Source: Membranipora membranacea (Eukaryota > Bryozoa > Gymnolaemata > Cheilostomatida > Membraniporidae). Taken from it: DNA of 64,000 nucleotides. The stretch covers positions 29,002,025 to 29,066,024 of the forward strand of contig OU612070.1 in assembly GCA_914767715.1 (NCBI GenBank). The letters are read 5' to 3'. The notes under the pieces were generated by a model. The model was not told the DNA's origin and searched no databases. It saw only the letters and a program-made list of their open reading frames with translations. The translations under genes and the position numbers were made by a program. Positions 35,001 through 48,500 of this stretch are shown here, in pieces. Position 1 is the first letter of the stretch. Each line of letters opens with the position of its first letter.

Positions 35001-36316
35001 CATTTTGCTTTTAGTATCAAACCATTAATTATTTAAGTATATTTCTATAATTTGTCGATTGCTGTGATTTTGCTGAGATGTTTGTAAACTATGCGCTCGC
35101 TGATTAGGGGTTTGTGATTAGGGGGTAATTTGATGGTTTAAAACACTTGTACCAGAGTATGTACCAGTGTATGTACCAGTGTATGGCATGCAGGGAGTAT
35201 CAGTAATATAATACTGATTAGGTGGAGTGAGGATCGGCGCCTCAGACAAGCCGAGCTGGCTGGCTGCTCTCTCTCTCAGTGTGTGATGCCCTGTGTTACT
35301 CTGTGACAGGGACGACGGCGGCGGTGAGGACCGCGCCTGTCCGCCAATATGTGCACAAGTAATGTACCAAAATATCACCTGATATAGACTAGAGTTATAC
35401 CATCTCATCCTGACCCTGACCCCTCCCCCTCCTCCACCACCCCCTGCGCTAAGATGTATATTCTAACTGGGTCAAGCTGCTAGGCAGATATAGTACTACA
35501 ACATGTACTTGTTCTCTGTTAGAAGTGTGATGAGGGCGGGCAGGTCCAGGTCATACACAAGGTACAATCATATCCTTCTGAATAGATTAAAATTCAGAAA
35601 TTTAGAATGTTTGGAAAGGAAGCACACTTTGAGTGTCAAATATTCCAGAATGCTAATATCAGTCTCAAAACAGCTGGCCTTGTCAGAAGACTTTATATAC
35701 GAGCCACTTCTGTGAAACAGGAGCACTTAGTGTGGACTGTCACTTAGATCGTCATGTAGCTAATTACAGAAGTTACCATGGAGTATCTGAGTACAGTGAC
35801 AGTAATTCTGACTTTTACCCTCGCTTATACACAACTTATACACAACTTATACACAACTTAACAGGTTATGTTAAAATTATCAGACGACTTGTTGTATATC
35901 ATTTGGTCTCCATGCTAACAGAGATGTAATAATGTAAACAGGACCGATTAACTCTGGCACAGTCTCAGCTATCTGAATATTATAACTCTCTATGCTCTAG
36001 ATAAGGTTCAGTCTATCCCTGCTATATCCGACCCGAATCTGTGGTTACACCGCCATATAGCTGTGCCGGTACACAGGGCAGTGTATCTGTCAGAGATAGG
36101 TGTGTTTGCCTGGTACACAGGGCAGTGTTTCTGTTAGGGATCTATATGTGTTTGGTTTATAGAGTCAGGGTATCTATCAGGGATATATGTGTTACTATGT
36201 TTGTGTTTATTTTACAGAAAGCTCAGAGTGATATTATGAAGCTACAACAGGAGGAGGCTAAAAAAGGACAGATTAGTAAGAGTCCCTTCATACCTTCCAA
36301 CCTGGGCAGGCGCTAG
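23078..36316 (+). CDS. TIMM50: Mitochondrial import inner membrane translocase subunit TIM50
   Basis: Ten coding exons: 23078-23570, 23851-23882, 24687-24708, 25882-25940, 26391-26510, 27061-27168, 27517-27615, 32975-33131, 33498-33601, 36218-36316. All phases agree and give 430 residues. TIM50 is the intermembrane-space receptor that passes presequence proteins from TOM to the TIM23 channel. Features: a basic, hydroxyl-rich N-terminus fitting a mitochondrial presequence, one membrane segment at about 144-164, then the FCP1-like HAD domain. [20 protein letters not shown] is followed by [11 protein letters not shown], then [41 protein letters not shown] and [12 protein letters not shown]. The phosphatase Asp pair of DxDxT is replaced by Glu231 and Thr233, as in other animal TIM50, so no phosphatase activity is expected. 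Exons 2 and 3 are only 32 and 22 bases. The intron 8 donor (GTCTGT) is weak but is demanded by phase and homology. AATAAA occurs at 36808. Confidence 0.95.
23883..24686. other. TIM50 intron 2 with a hAT-like terminal sequence
   Basis: Around 24030 the sequence CAGGCCCGTAGCTCTAGGGG leads into a G/C-rich hairpin (GGGGAGGCAG opposite CTGCCTCCCC at about 24045-24072). This design is common at the ends of hAT-type DNA transposons and their MITEs. The other end could not be located with confidence. Near 24283-24336 a 27-base stretch (GTGGAGGCTCTTATCACATG and onward) is duplicated in tandem. Confidence 0.4.
24709..25881. other. TIM50 intron 3, no recognised content
   Basis: The 1.17-kb intron starts GTAAGTACC and ends TTTCAG. 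I saw no tandem array, RNA gene or ORF with a recognisable product; the minus-strand ORF at 24630-24890 overlaps exon 3 antisense. Confidence 0.6.
26219..26390 (+). repeat. 17-bp minisatellite ending in the TIM50 exon 5 acceptor
   Basis: About nine copies of CACTTGACATGTATATT, degenerate at the left end, run directly into the acceptor: the last unit reads ACTTGACATGTATATTTAG with the exon starting at the next base. The acceptor is thus formed by repeat sequence. Confidence 0.9.
26511..26600 (+). repeat. 18-bp array repeating the TIM50 exon 5 donor five times
   Basis: GTAAGTAT occurs at 26511 (the real donor) and again at 26529, 26547, 26565 and 26583, exactly 18 bases apart. The separating bases are close to ATAATAAAAT. 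Use of any downstream donor would read through GTA AGT ATA TAA and terminate the protein, so the first donor has to dominate. Confidence 0.93.
28664..28672 (+). promoter_or_regulatory. CSL/Su(H)-type site in TIM50 intron 7
   Basis: CGTGGGAAA matches the high-affinity CSL consensus YGTGGGAA. It is the only full match I found left of 36 kb. Confidence 0.4.
31593..31611. repeat. Poly-G tract of 19 bases
   Basis: Uninterrupted run of G in TIM50 intron 7, on the transcribed-sense strand. Confidence 0.95.
33361..33475 (+). repeat. 12-bp minisatellite upstream of the TIM50 exon 9 acceptor
   Basis: GCTGTACGTTGT is repeated about four times perfectly, with degenerate copies (TTACGCAGCC, TTACGTTTCACTGTATG) to the left. 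It ends about 22 bases before the ATTACAG acceptor. Because 12 is a multiple of three it creates a spurious 169-codon frame joined to exon 9. Confidence 0.8.
34465..34600. repeat. 14-bp minisatellite, about ten copies
   Basis: GGTCTGTGAGGGTT is repeated head to tail with very little variation. Minus-strand frames through it encode Thr-Asp-Gln-Pro-Ser-Gln-type repeats; these are not genes. Confidence 0.92.
36060..36200 (+). repeat. Degenerate repeats upstream of the TIM50 exon 10 acceptor
   Basis: Roughly 50-base units containing GTACACAGGGCAGTGT and CTGTCAGAGAT or CTATCAGGGAT recur about three times before the TTTACAG acceptor at 36217. Less regular than the other arrays near splice sites. 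Confidence 0.55.
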
Positions 36317-39300
36317 TGAGAGGCAGTACGGGGCCACACACCCCCCTCCCCTCCCACCTGCACATGAGATACACTAAGAGCCCTGTCTATGTGTGATCGT
36401 ATATTTCAGCTGAACTGACACACATGACTATTTTTTGCTGATGAGGTATTTCTGTGTACACTCTCAGGCTGAGCTCATTATTATCATGTGACGGTGTAAT
36501 GTTCGGTACATGGCAGTGATTGTCAGTGACAGAGCTCACTCGTCGTTGTTTGAAGCTGGTGCCAAATATGAGGATGTTCCCACACTGTATGTATGCTAGT
36601 TGATGTTATTATTTTTTGCTGGATGCTATAAAATGAAAACATAGTTAATAGCAGCAGATAACACAGATAGATACGGTATAATTCTCTGCCTCCTTCTATC
36701 CTCCCTCTCATAGTACGGTATCGATCTGACGTCTCTCCTTCCCGTTATCCTCGTCACTACATGATCAGGCTTCGGTGCTCAATGAGCTTCCAACAACTGT
36801 ATAACTTAATAAATAAACAATCTGTTGCTTTGCTGAGTTTAAAATGAACTGTTTGACTTGGAATAAAAGAAACCATGAGAAGTGGTATGCTAAATTCAAT
36901 ATCTGACCAGGAAATACTGCTTTTCAATGTAATATTACTTTAATTCGATCTCAGCAGTGAGCTGGTCCCAATAACAAAACTAAATGTACTGGAAAAAATA
37001 GACAAAGAAGTACATAGAACACATAGAACATAGAACATATAGAACATATAGAACATGCACGGACTTTCTCAGTATTATGTATGTATGTATGTACGTGTAT
37101 ATATCCCTGTAATAGGTGTGCGGTGGGTTCTCAGGTAGGATTGAAGCAGATAACACAGATAGTTATACTCTGGTAGATGGAGACATTCCTGGTGGAGACG
37201 GAATCATCTCCAGGGTTTTAATATCCCCCAGATTTATATCATCTATTTGAATCTCACTCTTCCCTCGCTGTTTACAAAACTTATGCCTACTGTTTAAGTG
37301 GTGGATAGAGATACCAGCCAGAGGGGTGAATTAATTTATACAAACCCAATCTTCAAGAACACAAGTTCTCGTTTGTGCAGTTATTTTGTCAGCAAAGATG
37401 CCACAATACTAAGATTATAATAATAAGACTGCTGTTTTTGTGGGAGGAGATGCGATGTGAGTTTCAACCCTGTGCTCCTACCCTGCGCTCCTACCCTGCG
37501 CTCCTACCCCCCCCCCCACCCCCCCCCCCGTGCTCCTGTGTAGATTGTAGAGCACTGTGCACAGTTTTCTCTTATCGATTATCAGGCTGGGAAGATTCTC
37601 TTCCTACCAACCAGCTGCTGATAAGATCAGCCCGTGGTCACACAATATTTGATTTCTCTTATCTCAATCTCCAATAATTAAAATCAATTAAATTTGACTG
37701 TATAGGCAGAGGTAGTGATTCCGCCGCTGCAGGTAGCTGCTGGCACCTAACGACTTTACCTCCATCTGTTAATGTCCTCAGCATGATTGGCCCTTATTAT
37801 AATTAACCAGACTACCTGTTCACTGCGGGGTCGATGTCAAGGTTACATCCCTGGGAAAATACCATTGCAGGTTTTTCAGAGAAACTTCTCGAGAAACAAA
37901 TTCAAAATTCTTACCTTCGCTTATTTCCCACAAAAAAGCATGGCTTTTGTAGGTTATGTAAATATTTGAAATGTTTTGTTGAATTTAGGGTAAGATCAAA
38001 TCTCAAAAGAAGAAACTTCCAAGTAAAGGTTTGTTAGAGATATAGGATATTATGATTGGTCACACATTTTGCTATCAGAGAAATTTCTCTGTAAGAGATA
38101 AGTGAGGCGGCAGTGCGGAGGAGTGTGCTACCACCCGCTCAACAGGTGCTCTGTCAGAGCACTGTGTATACACACACGTCGTCGCACTTCTCACTCAGCT
38201 GTCATCCCCACCTGTCACTATGCGTACCTCTCCTGTATATATATATACTCATACTGTGTTAGATACGCCGCCATAACTGATAAGGCACAGCACACGAGCG
38301 TGTATATATTCAAATTTTTACTGATAAACCTCCAATAATAGATATTATTTCATATCTTCATCATTGCAAAATGCTTTGGGTAAACTTTCATTGTGAATTC
38401 CCCTAATATAACCAGGTATTAGAATTCAGGTGTTGATATTGAGGGAATGGCCAGGGTTGTTTCTACGAAAATTTAATTGTCTGACTGGAAGTAAAAGGTG
38501 ATAGATCTGTCTCCAGATTAGATCTAGGAGTAAGAGATATCGATAGAGTGTTTTCAAACAATAAAATACCAGCTGCATATTTCAGCGCATCCCTTGATTT
38601 CAGAAAGATTCATATAAAAATCATGTCCTGTCCTATTATTGAGATTTGAGGGACAGCTGAAATGAAAATAATTGAACAATGAGGTCTTTAAAAGACAAAA
38701 AAATCCACGAACTGACTGAAAGTGAGTTCTAAGACACCATCAAACTGTGTGATATCTAGACACACTGTGCCAGTGCCTGGGCTGGTTGCTGGTACAGTGT
38801 GGAGGTAAATAAGGGCGTGATCGAGCTGCAGTCACTGACCATTCATAGAAAAGTGATAATCAATTAAGGGCTCAGGCCGGCCATGATGAGCTCAGGCCTT
38901 CTCTGAGGCCGGCCATGATTATTATTTGGCTCATTTATCATCGATTTTCGGCTGTATAAACAAAAGCTAGACTGGGATCATCTCACTAATTACTCTATAT
39001 AAGCTTAATTACTAAATTCCACATTTTCATTAATTACTTTGATACATAATGGTTTATTGTAGCCATTATCCTCTAAGATTGATTATTGAATTTGATGTGG
39101 TTTATGAGATGTGCCCCTGGGCAAATACAGAAGACCTGCAGGTTCAGCTAACTCTGATATATACGGGCCTAAGCCACTGGGGTAAAATATAGGAAGGCTT
39201 TTATTTATTTCTCAGCGGCTGGCCAAAGCAGCCGAGATGATATTTGATTAAACTTGCCTTAGTAGGGATATTAGACTGCTAATCAAACAAATTGTGGGTG

Positions 39301-42300
39301 AGAGAGGAAATACACGACTGACCAGAGATCAGACCTTAGAGTAGACGATTAAATCCCTACATGTAAGCACTGTGGTATTAATCAGGAAATCTCCGAACAT
39401 ATTAACAGGAAATGTTTCACCACACATGCTTATATATAAAACCACATGTAACTATGAGCTGTAGACGATACTCCTCTCACAGCTATCCTACTCTATTGGG
39501 GTAATCTCAGTGCTTTCCTTCTCAGCCTCCGTAGGCCACTGGGGTAATGAACCTTTTTTTTGATGTGATTAAAATATTTGGGGTGATGACCTGTCACTGA
39601 ATTTCCTGAGGTGTGAGGCTCTGAGTGTATGTAGAGTTCTCTGACCTGATCCTCTCATGTTAGATTATTTGTCCTGCTGTACAATCAGTGTTATAAATAA
39701 CCTCCATGTGAACATCATATCATTACAGTCTTACAACCTTACAGACTACAGTGCAGTCTAACCCGTACAGACTAACTGTACATAACCCGCCCTTGTATTA
39801 TATACAGGAAGTATTAACATCTTAATCAGATGTTTATATCCTGATGAGAAGTTTACTTTCCTCCTCTGAGCGGATGGGAGAGAGCCGGACCACCTGGGCT
39901 GATGTCATCATAAAAAGCTCATAAACTTATTTGTCATTTCATGTCAGTGCCAAGTTTTATCCTTCAAGAGGTCAGCTCAAATTTTTTTCTTAAACTATTC
40001 AATTTTATCAAAGATATTATCAGAAATGTTTGATGAACAAATTGATCTTCGTTGTGGTTCACAAGTAAAAAAGTCAGCAAAAACTGGTCCCAACCCTGGC
40101 TGGTTAACTGTTAGCTGTTTAACTGTTAGCTGTTTACCGTAATGACGTAATGCGGTAATGGGGTAATGGAGAAGTGATTTAATGTTTTAATCCAACGTGC
40201 TTAATAATGATTTTAATTTAAACTGATAACAGTCCAACCCACCACAATGTCACATCATTATAATTATAATCCCTATAAGCCTGCGTAGTCGAGATCCCAG
40301 CCTATCATCATACAGGGCCCAGTGTAGAGATCCCATATATTTGGTGATAATGGTATTATAGGGAGAGGTAAGCTGTATATACACTGTATAGTGAAGCTGA
40401 TATCAATCAGCCTATAGAATGATAGATTAAAGGTCACATGACCATCTCAATGACTAAAGCTTTACAGCCTCTCGTCTGAGTGATGAATTTTCCCACACTT
40501 GGCTATACATTCCAATGTGAGCAAAGCGCACAACCAAAGACAGTGGGCTGCTGAGACGACGATTGCCGTTATTAAATACACACTTGGCTTACTGGCGTAA
40601 TCATATAAAACATTGGATTATATGATTATTATACGGCGTACAGTGGCTTAGCTAGGAAGTGTATCGTCACCAGTAAACCTTTAGCTCTATATCATATATG
40701 CCTGCTCTGCTGTCAGTTTAACTTCAGAGCTCTGCTAATAAGGATAAATATCTACATCATATCATTACTGCTGCTGGATAAAATCACCCATCATCAGCGA
40801 CAGCATCGGATTAATACGCTGATATATACGTCACTAATATAGCTGAGCTGAGAGGCTAGGTAAGCTATTATATTATTTGTTGTTTAGAGATTTGGTGTGA
40901 TTTAGACCTGAGTCTCCGTTGAATATTAGAGAGCTGAGATTTTCCCATGAGGGATTGAAGGTTTATCTCATCTCTATAGAAAAGCTGAGCAAACATCATT
41001 ATCTGCTCTCTCGAGTCAAGTGTGTCCAGTGTGCATATATAGACACGATCTCATCTACACCATATACTCCGCCGTCACACCGTGATATACTCATCTCATC
41101 TCCCCCTCGTAGACCAGACTACATACAGTGTATCTCTGAGCTAACATCAACACCTACAACATGAATTAACTGATATAACAAACACTTAGATAAATCACGA
41201 CGACGATTACAAATCCTCCCGCTTCTTATCCTACGACGGCCGTACAATCCTCTATCCTCTGTGGGAATAATATTTTATTATATATTAATACAATACCAGG
41301 TAAAAGATTATTTATAAGGAATACTATATGCATGTGTAAGAATTAGCCGTGTAGGGATTAGCGGTAGATAAAGTCGCATGTTAGCAAAATTTGGCAGGAG
41401 GAAGAGAATTTCACAACACAGCCCATCAGGTTAGATTAATCTCACTATACATGATTAAATGAATGACCCTACATCACTCACAAATACATACATCATTATT
41501 ATTACAAAGAGATCATTTGCCTTTGATAGATTTTTTAAATGATAAGTCTAAATGAAGGTTACGCATTTAATAGTCCGTGGGAAAATAATATTCAAAGTTA
41601 TTTATCTTGCTTTGATACCCAAGCGTTTTAAACGACATAAGATACTCGGCCTTAGCCAGTGACATTGTACTTATACACATACAGCCCAAGCAGTGTCACA
41701 TAAATTATTACACATCATGTAACGGGATATTCCTGGGCCCAATAAAATAGTCTTCTAATAATCTGTGTATGAGAGAGAACAAATTCTGCTGGGGGAGTTA
41801 GAGGGATAATGAGCGGAGTGACACAGAGAGGGGGCAAAGTCTGACGGGGACGGGTAGGGGGATAGGATATCAGAGAGAGAGCGGAGGAGGCCTTGAGTTA
41901 ATGTAACACCGCGGTCGGTCGGAGGACATTATTATAAATATTTGTAATCTGGTTATGTTACACCTTAGTAACAATCAGAGCGAGTTATCTCTACAGTATT
42001 ATCTCTATCTGTATGTTTGTGTGCGCTGAGCTGACAGTGAGCCGCCCGCTGCACCACGCTGATCACAGATCTATCAACAACCAACTACAACATCACTCTC
42101 AGCTTCCGTTCGACGTTAGACTATCTCTCTGTCTAACCAGGGATTGTATACACCTCTCTGTATGGAAGCTGTGTACCCCCCTTTGTACGGGAGTGTAGGG
42201 CCTACAACCCTCCTCTCGCACTGAAGGTATCCCTCAGACCTCACTACCTCCCTGATCACCTCCCTGATCACCTCCCTGACCAGCCCGCTGCTTATTGTCG

Positions 42301-42500
42301 TATTGTCGTATTGTCGCAGACTCTCACACACTCATCAGCTGCACCACACGAACAGAGCAGCTCGCTGATTTATGTTCTCAAGCCCCATTAATCCTCAAAG
42401 CGTCGAGTGCCTCATTTTATTTACTCAATTGAAAGTTACCTAAAGGAAAAACGCTTAGCCATAAATCGACATGTGTGGGAAAATTAGGTGTTTTTTTATC
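36317..42500. other. TIM50 3' end and first part of the Delta upstream region
   Basis: TIM50 polyadenylation signals AATAAA lie at 36808 and 36812. No further gene is recognisable. The stretch contains five CSL-type sites (36576, 37924, 40489, 41576, 42474), a TATG microsatellite near 37078-37096, AGAACATA repeats near 37015-37060, a C-rich run with GCTCCTACCCTGC repeats at 37480-37530, and GGCCGGCCATGAT in two copies near 38875-38925. Confidence 0.55.
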
Positions 42501-45500
42501 AAATTGAAAAACGAAAATTCATAATCAGATATGGAATCTAAATTTGTGTTATATTAGAGCCAGCACAGAGATAAAGGCTCTCCAATTTAAAGTGCAGCTT
42601 CGTTTAGTGAACAATGACAGATAAAATACTAACCATCACAGTAATGGTTATAGATGGAGATTTGAGTCATTGTACATCGAGTGGAGCGGTGTGGACGCCC
42701 TCTAGATCAGCTTTTGATGACAAGGTGATAATTTTTGGCACATGGATTTGGAGAGGAGCTATATTTGTGTTTTCTCATTATCTCTCAGCTCTCAACCGTT
42801 CACATCTCCCTAAACATTACGACAGCATAGCAATTCCTGCTGCCTGGCTTCTAATTAAACAATGCAAAGAATTGAGTCTCCATGGAAATAAAAAATGTTT
42901 CTATTCTCTCGGTGGCTACAGTGAAATGGGTAATAAGGTTCCTTTATTTACATAACTTAGCACATCACAGTACATATACAAACACATCCTGCGCTGGGTA
43001 TGATAGGCCAGCTCGCTGACTACCACCCATATCCCATCCAGTGGACTTTAATTCTTGTTTTCTGCCATTATTGTATATCATGTTGTTTACTTAGATAAGT
43101 ATAGAGCATCCTTTTCTGGTTATGCAGCGCGTTGTGCAATAGTTGGCTTAATGACAGCAGTTAAAATTAGTAAGTAAAACATTGCAATCCGCTGTAATAA
43201 CATTATTCTACCTCCAAAAAGGACAAAAAATCTTCTCCTCTCGCTAAATATCTCACAGTAAATATCTCACAGTTAGACCCGGCTGAGGTCGTACACACAG
43301 AATTACCTTCTGCCTTAGATCGGCCATCTCTATAAAGGATCAAACGGTCATCGGCTCCTACATACAGAGCCGCTGTACTAAATCTGTGTACTAAATCTGA
43401 GTGCATGTAATGATGACTATTAACTCATCCACCCCCCATAACCCTCAGAGATTTCCTTATAAAACAATCTACACCTTCTAATAGACTGATGGCTCGATAA
43501 GGAGTGAGAGAGCAACTCATCATTGGAGACATTAGAGTGTGCAGAGAGACATCAGGGTGTGCAGTACTCATCACTCTAAAAAAGTTCTCACTGATCGTTT
43601 GGTAAATTTGGTAGCTGTCTGCAGAAGCTGGATAGAATATTTAGAATTTGTTGGAGCTACACACTTTCCCATACACACATCTCTATACACACAGCATACA
43701 GACATACAGTGTAGAATGGGACACTATGAGCTGACAGCTAGGATCAGTTAACGATTTGCAGGTGTGTTTTGGTTGGTTTTTACACTTCAATACAAACACA
43801 GCGTGGCCGTGTTTAGTTCTGATTTATACCAAAAGTCCAAACTGAGCAAACTGAGCACTGAATATTCAATTAATTCTCTGACAACTTGGTTAGCAATCAT
43901 CAAACCACTAATTGCTGCAGTTATAGAATCCAAAAACGTGGGAACTCAGCCGGGATCTTCGCATTACATACAGTACAGAAAGAGGAACTATACCTCATCA
44001 TTCATACCACACATAGTAAGAACAAGACCTGCTTAGGTAGTTATACTATTACACTCCAGTATAAACTCAAGTATGATAGATATACAGTAAACTACCTCAC
44101 TATGTCATAACCTCACAAACAGTTAAGTCTGTCTGTATGTCTCATTAATAAACAGCATGTTCTCACCAATTTACAGAGCCAGAAAACCAAACACGTTTTC
44201 GTGATATTTGTATTTACTCGTCACATGGATGTGAGCTGCCCTCATCATAATAACACCTGATCATAGTCCCCCACCCCCCTCTGCTGTCTGTCTGACTGCT
44301 GGTCATTTGTCTGTCATGTAATCAATCATTTGTCTCGTGTCATGAAATATCAACAATGCAAACTTGATACTTTGAGATGTTCCCAGCTTTGTTTATAGGT
44401 TGTCTCCCCTGATATGTATAGGTATTAGTCTGTAATTAGCAGTATAATGATGATGGCTCTATTATTTACATTCATATATTGAGAGAGAGAGAGAGAGTTA
44501 TTTGTAGATACTGTAGAGATGAGATATCATAGTGACAGGTTGTTGTTGACATTTTGTTGACATGTTAATCTCAGTGCTCCTCAGTGCTCCTCCCTGTATA
44601 TATCATAGATAGATGGTGTGACTGTATACATGGTGATGACATGCTGCTATGTTAGTAAGCAGCCCTTTTACTGTTTAGTATTTACTGTCATCCTCACAAT
44701 GGCTGAGACTCGGGCAGAGATTGACAGGCAGATATATCTGTGTTATGAATCTCTGTACACACAAATTATTCTCATCCCATGCCAAACACTACAGTATAAT
44801 AATTATACCCTTCAGTCCTCCCTCCTCCTCCGCTCCTCCCTCCGCTCCTTATCTCCCCCCAAATCTTAACTCCAGTTATTTTGTAATAATAACAGCGACG
44901 GCGCATAGTTTAGCTTACTTCTCATGTAATGTAGCGGTTAGTTTATATCTGCCTGTCTCAGGCTCAGGCAAACTTTTCCTGACACTAAGATTGGCGCGGC
45001 GGTCGGCGAGAGTCGGATCTCCCACCGGCCACCTCACATCAAACTCCTCATTGTTTTATACAATGTGTGATGATCGTTAGTCGTTAGCATTGTCAAACTG
45101 ATTACAAACCACCTGATCGACTAAGCACTGAATTGAAATGTTGACTCGTTGCAGTTTTTCCAGGAAAGTTTTATGGTGCTCTCTGACTCTCTCGCTTACA
45201 GGGCAGATTAAATATTATAATGATAAGCGAATTCAGCTTATCAGTTTATTTATAGCTATTGCTATGATTGGATCCTGATTTTCCCAGACTGTCTAAATCT
45301 CTCTCTGTACTTGGTAAAATTACCGGTACATCCTACACTGTCCACATAATTAAAGTACATCCAGGGGATCATTCTGAGGAATTTAATAAAAATAGATAAA
45401 ATATATCTTTAATTATTGCTTGCATGTTTCAACAAAATAAATTGAGTTTGACACTGCAGAGTTTAGCCTTGGATTGTATGAGCAGTGGGAATGGATTAAT

Positions 45501-48500
45501 ATGACTCATCATACTTATAAGTCTATCATCTCAGATTTGTGGTTAATAGCGACAACCAATTATCTCCTACCCACCCCTTTAAATCTAAATCTGCATCTCA
45601 TCCATTTACACCTCTGTCCACCTCAAACACCCCTGTCTACCCCAAACATCTTTGCCTACCTATCGTATGTTCCCTACGCAGCCGAACAGTATTAAAATTT
45701 TAATTTCTTCATCAACCATCGGTCAATGATGAGAAATGATGAGAGATCCCATATCTTACCACCCAACTAAGGAGGAGATATTTAGATATCAGCTGAGATA
45801 TTTAGTGTGATATTAGCTGAGATGATCTGCAGTATTATGTTAATAAGGTGAGAAGTTTGTCTGGCCAGCCGTCCCGTCCCGGTCTCTCTTTGATCACCAG
45901 AGCCCATCACCATCAGTGATATATCACTACAGAGTAAGGATATCACTAACCAATCTAATTTCCACGCAGGAAACATTCAGTATACCTAACAGTATAGTAT
46001 ATAGTATATATCAGGAGTAGGCAGGGACAGCGGGCAGGTCATTGTCGTTACGTCGTCAGCGATTTCTACCACAGATCAGTCTGTTGTTAAGTTATTACCT
46101 TCATTCAATATTTTAGATTATTATTTTATACCAGGTATATTGTTACTGTGATATATACTGTATGGTGTTAGGTGTATTATATTATATAGGCTGTCAAGCT
46201 GCCGATGATCTCAGTCTCAGCTCCCATATACACTCATATAGATCTGTGGTACGATGTTTACATCACACAAATATTATCATGTTTGAATTAATGCTATAGG
46301 ACAATAATATAAATCACAATACAGTCTGTGTACGAATTAAATCTGTCAGTTTTTCTCACGATGCTAACCACACGATGTGAAACTCTTAGCACTAAAAGTC
46401 TAAGTCTATTGTCTGTATTATCTGACAGAGGCAGCTACAGCCTTCATATATAGCCTCATACTGCTGCCGCTGCTGTAAGAGTTATAATTCTGATCAAACA
46501 TTGACAATTATTTATATTACTCCACCTTTTACTGGGAATATTACGATATGTGTAGCGGTGTAGACATACATTGACAGTGCTCTGTCAGTGCCCTGCTCTC
46601 CGATTTAGGCGTCGTTTAAACTATAAGGGCTTTTTTATAATTTATTGTTACTTCTATAGATTACCTGGACTGAAGAATGCACTTTTGTAAATTAAACAAT
46701 AGAATGTTGACTTGTCAATGATGGGAACTTTTAGCTAAATTTTAGATTATTGTTTACAATGACTCAGAAGTGAATGAGATTCTCAGTTTTATTGCCTGTC
46801 GTACTTTTTAGTGACTATAATTATGATAAGAGATAAAATCTCTCTAGCTGAGTAGAACAGTAATCATCTCTCATAGTTCTGATAGCTGAGAGGTTTTCTC
46901 TAACTCGTTCAGCTGCACGGTGGATATAATTTCTCTTGAGACAAAACAAAGTAATCACATCGTAAGGTGTTAAGTAATTAAAACATGTTTTAAGGTATTT
47001 GTAGTCTCGGCTCAGACGTCAAATTGTGATAAATGAGGCTTGAGTGATTAATGTGTCAGTAATTCTCATGGGAAAATCTCCTCTCTATATCTCCTCCTCC
47101 TACTGCTCCAAACCACCAGCCAGGGTTACCACACTGTGAGATTCTGCGACCACCAGCCAGGGTTACCACACTGTAAGACTCTGCGGAGGAGGTGCAGTAT
47201 CAGCCTGTCACATTTGTAGCTGACAGGTTCGGGCAGGTGGAGCTCACTACCTGCACACAGCTAAACACAAAGTGACAGCTGAGACGTGATGATGTCATCA
47301 TATGCACTGTAAGATTTAACTTAGCACAACGTTACAATAAGATCTGTCTGACAGACTAGTCACGATTAGCAGTGGATAATAGGGTGGCAATGTTTTGACT
47401 GGAGAAAGTTTTATATTTATGATTTATTATTATAATTCTCTCAGTCACCCATACAATACCCTGGACCTTCACACAGCAGAAGCCTATACAAACAGTCTAA
47501 ATGAGGAGTCGAGACTCGGCGACCGGCCACACAGCACAGCACATGTCATAGAGCTATACTGTGGGAACAAAACGCAAGCCACAGCTCCACTTCCTTATTC
47601 TGTGTAATTTGAGGCTTGCGTGTTGACAGCCCTGTCATATTTGTCAGTTTAGATAATTGAATTAAAGGCTATTTTATGAGAAAGGGTAGATCATCTTCAA
47701 TATAAAGGTTTATATCACTTGAACTCTTTATAAATTACATAGTGCATTAAGTAAATTGAAGGAATACAATTAGGCAATATGTAACTCATAGACATGATAC
47801 TAAGATGATTCGATATCTCCTTATCACATAACCAACAGAGCAGAGCCAGTGAACAGAGCGGGGTGGGGGGGGGTGGGGTTTGCTGGGATCTGCTGATGTT
47901 TGCCACTTAAACTACACAAGGACACACAAACATCAAACAAACAATCAACACTGCAGCCAACTATTTATTATAAGCACTTTTTCGTTATGAGATTTTCTCC
48001 CACGGTTATAAATGTACTATCCTACTCAGAGCACCTGCTCATAATTGACGAATCATATCACTGCTCTATCACAATTAGCCTGCCACTCTCACCAGACCAC
48101 TTTCACCATACTACCTGTTATCGACATCTCACCAGTGCGCTACCCGACATTCCCAGTTCATCACAGAGAATACCTGTTTTCTCTATCGCTTTGAAAAGAA
48201 AGTAAAAGAACTTTGTTTGTCAATTTATAAATTAGTGGATGGATGGCACACAAGGATGTGTTGGTTTATACCGGTGATGAGATTAATGATTATGCAGTCA
48301 AACACACAACATACAACACCATGGTGATTTACCCAGCTCTATCACTATGTTATACGACTCTGTTATACGACTCTGTACTAGCTGGGTTGATCTGATCTGT
48401 GTGAGAGGTAATATTTGGTATGATAGACCACACTACATTATCAGGAGTGTATAGTTCCATACTACAGCTGCAGATCCACATAGCAGATAATCCTCTAAGG

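Larger units (their letters stand above)
33602..36217. other. TIM50 intron 9, 2.6 kb
   Basis: It contains a 14-bp minisatellite at 34465-34600 and short repeats GTATGTACCAGT near 35155-35185, TTATACACAAC near 35825-35860, and GGTACACAGGGCAGTGT at 36067 and 36112. No exon of another gene was recognised. ORFs such as 34188-34754 on the minus strand are created by the minisatellite. Confidence 0.6.

Noticed and set aside
42614-42955. 113-codon ORF in the Delta upstream region
   Set aside because: Longest frame in the gene-free stretch, but no motif, signal peptide or conserved pattern; within chance for 24 kb in six frames.
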